From Bacteroidota bacterium (GTDB lineage: Bacteria; Bacteroidota; Bacteroidia; Bacteroidales; B18-G4), in NCBI GenBank assembly GCA_003648575.1, contig QMPN01000140.1:1-7590 (forward strand): a DNA stretch of 7,590 nt, given 5' to 3'. The translations under genes were made by a program, and so were the position numbers. The stretch's first letter is position 1. Every line of letters begins with the position of its first letter. Below the pieces are notes generated by a model, which worked only from the letters and a program-made list of their open reading frames with translations, had not been told where the DNA came from and ran no database searches. Positions 6,463 through 7,590 of the stretch are shown here, in pieces.

Positions 6463-7359
6463 ATGATCAAAAAATGCTTATTCCTGTGCCTGGCTGTTCT
6501 ATTCGCAGCTACGGCACGGGTTTTTTCCCAGGATGACCTGATGGACCTGTTCGGGGAGGAAGAACCCACAACAGAATTTGCGTATGCTACCTTTAAAACA
6601 ACCCGTATCAATATCGGGCAGTCCATCGAAAATCCTCCCAATGGCAACCTGATCTTTGTCGTTTCCCACCACTTCGGAACCGTTAACCAGGGGTTTTATG
6701 AATTTTTCGGCCTCGACCAGGCTACCACCCGTATCGGGTTTGAATATGGGGTCAACGAGTGGCTCGGCATTGGAATAGGCAGAAGCACCCTGAACAAGAC
6801 TTTTGATGGTTTTATAAAAGTGAAACTGCTGAGGCAAAGTAGCGGAGCAAGAAATATGCCCATATCGGTATCTTATTATGGCAATACAGCCATCAGTACG
6901 TTAAAATGGCAGGACCCAAACAGGAAGAACTATTTCTCCTCCAGGATGTCCTATGCACATCAGATCTTGATTGCGCGAAAGTTTAACAATGCCTTTTCTT
7001 TTCAGTTGATGCCTACCCTGGTGCATCGCAACCTGGTTGCTCGGGAGATTGATGAGAATGATGTTTTCTCAATCGGGGCTGGCGGACGTGCAAAGATATC
7101 CAACAGGGTATCTATCAATGCTGAATATTATTACCTGCTACCCGGCCAGACAGCAGATGATTTCCACAACACTTTTACCATTGGCGTTGATCTTGAAACA
7201 GGAGGGCATGTATTCCAGTTATTTGCAACCAATGGACGTGGAGCCATTGAACAATACTACATTCCGCAATCGAGTGGTTCCTGGTTGAATGGTGATATAC
7301 ACATTGGATTTAACATTACCAGGGTCTTTACTATAAAAAAACCAAAGCATGAACGTTAA
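6463..7359 (+). CDS. DUF5777-like outer-membrane beta-barrel protein
   Basis: 298-residue exported protein with signal peptide MIKKCLFLCLAVLFAATARVFSQ (cut likely around residue 22). After an acidic linker (DDLMDLFGEEEP), the chain is made of alternating hydrophobic and polar residues in short strands: LIFVVSHHFG, TRIGFEYGVNEWLGIGIG, FIKVKLL, MPISVSYYGNTAIS, FSFQLMPTLVHR, VSINAEYYYLLPG, HVFQLFATN and DIHIGFNITRVF. This, with HHFGTVNQGFYEFFGLDQA at about 69-87, resembles the Bacteroidota DUF5777 family of outer-membrane barrels. Unlike many such barrels it does not end in an aromatic residue: FNITRVFTIKKPKHER carries a basic tail beyond the last strand. It starts 6 bases after the YceI stop with no separate promoter. 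Role unknown; a pore or structural partner for the periplasmic proteins of this cassette is plausible but inferred. DUF number is from recognition, not a search. Confidence 0.78.
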   Translation: MIKKCLFLCLAVLFAATARVFSQDDLMDLFGEEEPTTEFAYATFKTTRINIGQSIENPPNGNLIFVVSHHFGTVNQGFYEFFGLDQATTRIGFEYGVNEWLGIGIGRSTLNKTFDGFIKVKLLRQSSGARNMPISVSYYGNTAISTLKWQDPNRKNYFSSRMSYAHQILIARKFNNAFSFQLMPTLVHRNLVAREIDENDVFSIGAGGRAKISNRVSINAEYYYLLPGQTADDFHNTFTIGVDLETGGHVFQLFATNGRGAIEQYYIPQSSGSWLNGDIHIGFNITRVFTIKKPKHER

Positions 7360-7363
7360 CATG

Positions 7364-7385
7364 TAAAATGCTAAATGATAAATGT
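7364..7385 (-). repeat. Heptamer-like A/T repeat in the convergent spacer
   Basis: On the plus strand TAAAATGC, TAAATGA, TAAATGT are consecutive; on the minus strand they read as ATTTANN-like units. The array fills nearly the entire 27-base gap between the converging barrel and ccsA genes. No convincing hairpin terminator is present in the gap. Confidence 0.45.
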
Positions 7386-7386
7386 A

Positions 7387-7590
7387 TCAGCTGGAATAAA
7401 CGTGCACGCTTGATTGTGCCGATGGCAGGTAGTTAATGCCGAACCAGCAGATCAGCAAGACCACAAAAGCCAGGGAAACGATCCAGAGGGCCGTTTTTGG
7501 TGATTGCTTCTTCTTCAGCCGGAAGTGAATGTACAGGAGATAGGCCAGCCAGGTGAGGAAAGCCCATGTTTCCTTGGGGTCCCAGGTCCA
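7387..7590 (-). CDS. ccsA: CcsA-type cytochrome c biogenesis protein, C-terminal end (N-terminus beyond window)
   Basis: The last 67 residues and stop of a heme-handling membrane protein of System II cytochrome c maturation, which delivers heme to CXXCH apoproteins on the periplasmic side. The fragment begins inside the tryptophan-rich heme-binding (WWD) motif: WTWDPKETWAFLTW. A membrane helix follows, then a basic cytoplasmic loop (RLKKKQSPK), a second helix (ALWIVSLAFVVLLICWFGI) and a short periplasmic tail containing a His (SSVHVYSS), the place of the second conserved periplasmic His in this family. CcmC shares the WWD motif, but the ending Gly-x-x...His-x-Tyr fits CcsA better. Whether this is a stand-alone CcsA or the end of a CcsB-CcsA fusion cannot be told here. 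It converges on the barrel gene and is next to two of its likely substrates, the cytochrome lipoproteins. Confidence 0.9.
   Translation of the reverse strand, partial: WTWDPKETWAFLTWLAYLLYIHFRLKKKQSPKTALWIVSLAFVVLLICWFGINYLPSAQSSVHVYSS

Noticed and set aside
6157..6837. Minus-strand open frames opposite the YceI and barrel genes
   Set aside because: They lie wholly opposite two well-supported plus-strand genes and show no domain-like sequence.
7360..7386. Bidirectional terminator between the converging genes
   Set aside because: Only a GTTAAC palindrome and A/T heptamers are present, with no stable stem followed by a T run.

Overview
The window looks like chromosome of a Bacteroidota bacterium, probably an uncultured Bacteroidales-like lineage. 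The evidence is a CzcA-type RND pump fused in frame to a TolC-like outer-membrane-factor domain, a promoter with the Bacteroidota-type -7 element TAnnTTTG, mostly absent Shine-Dalgarno sequences with A-rich leaders, and a neighbourhood of YceI, tRNA_anti-like OB-fold and DUF5777-like barrel proteins. Base composition is moderate and even, and there is no sign of insertion sequences, CRISPR, tRNA or rRNA.

Layout. (1) Positions 1-3760, minus strand: the first 1253 codons of a large heavy-metal efflux gene of the HME-RND/CzcA class, open and unbroken to the left edge. Its last ~214 visible residues are the beginning of a TolC-like domain, attached through a signal-peptide-like segment. (2) Positions 3761-4007: divergent intergenic region with a good promoter for the rightward genes, a dyad at its -7/start region, a direct octamer repeat and a weak promoter candidate for the pump. 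(3) Positions 4008-7359, plus strand: five closely packed genes, all for exported or membrane proteins. They are a triple-domain c-type cytochrome lipoprotein, a single-domain cytochrome lipoprotein overlapping it by 17 bp, a membrane-anchored OB-fold protein, a YceI-family periplasmic protein and a DUF5777-like outer-membrane barrel. A 13-bp palindrome identical to the core of the classical Fur box lies just before the YceI gene, so the last two genes may form an iron-responsive unit or sub-operon. (4) Positions 7387-7590, minus strand: the C-terminal end of a CcsA-type cytochrome c maturation (heme handling) protein, convergent with the cassette.

How they may work together (inference): CcsA belongs to the System II machinery that attaches heme to CXXCH proteins, and the two lipoproteins next to it are such substrates. 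Cytochrome lipoproteins, a lipid/quinone-binding-fold YceI protein and an outer-membrane barrel together suggest an envelope electron-transfer or heme/metal-related module, but no substrate can be read from sequence. The metal pump is transcribed divergently and may be functionally separate.
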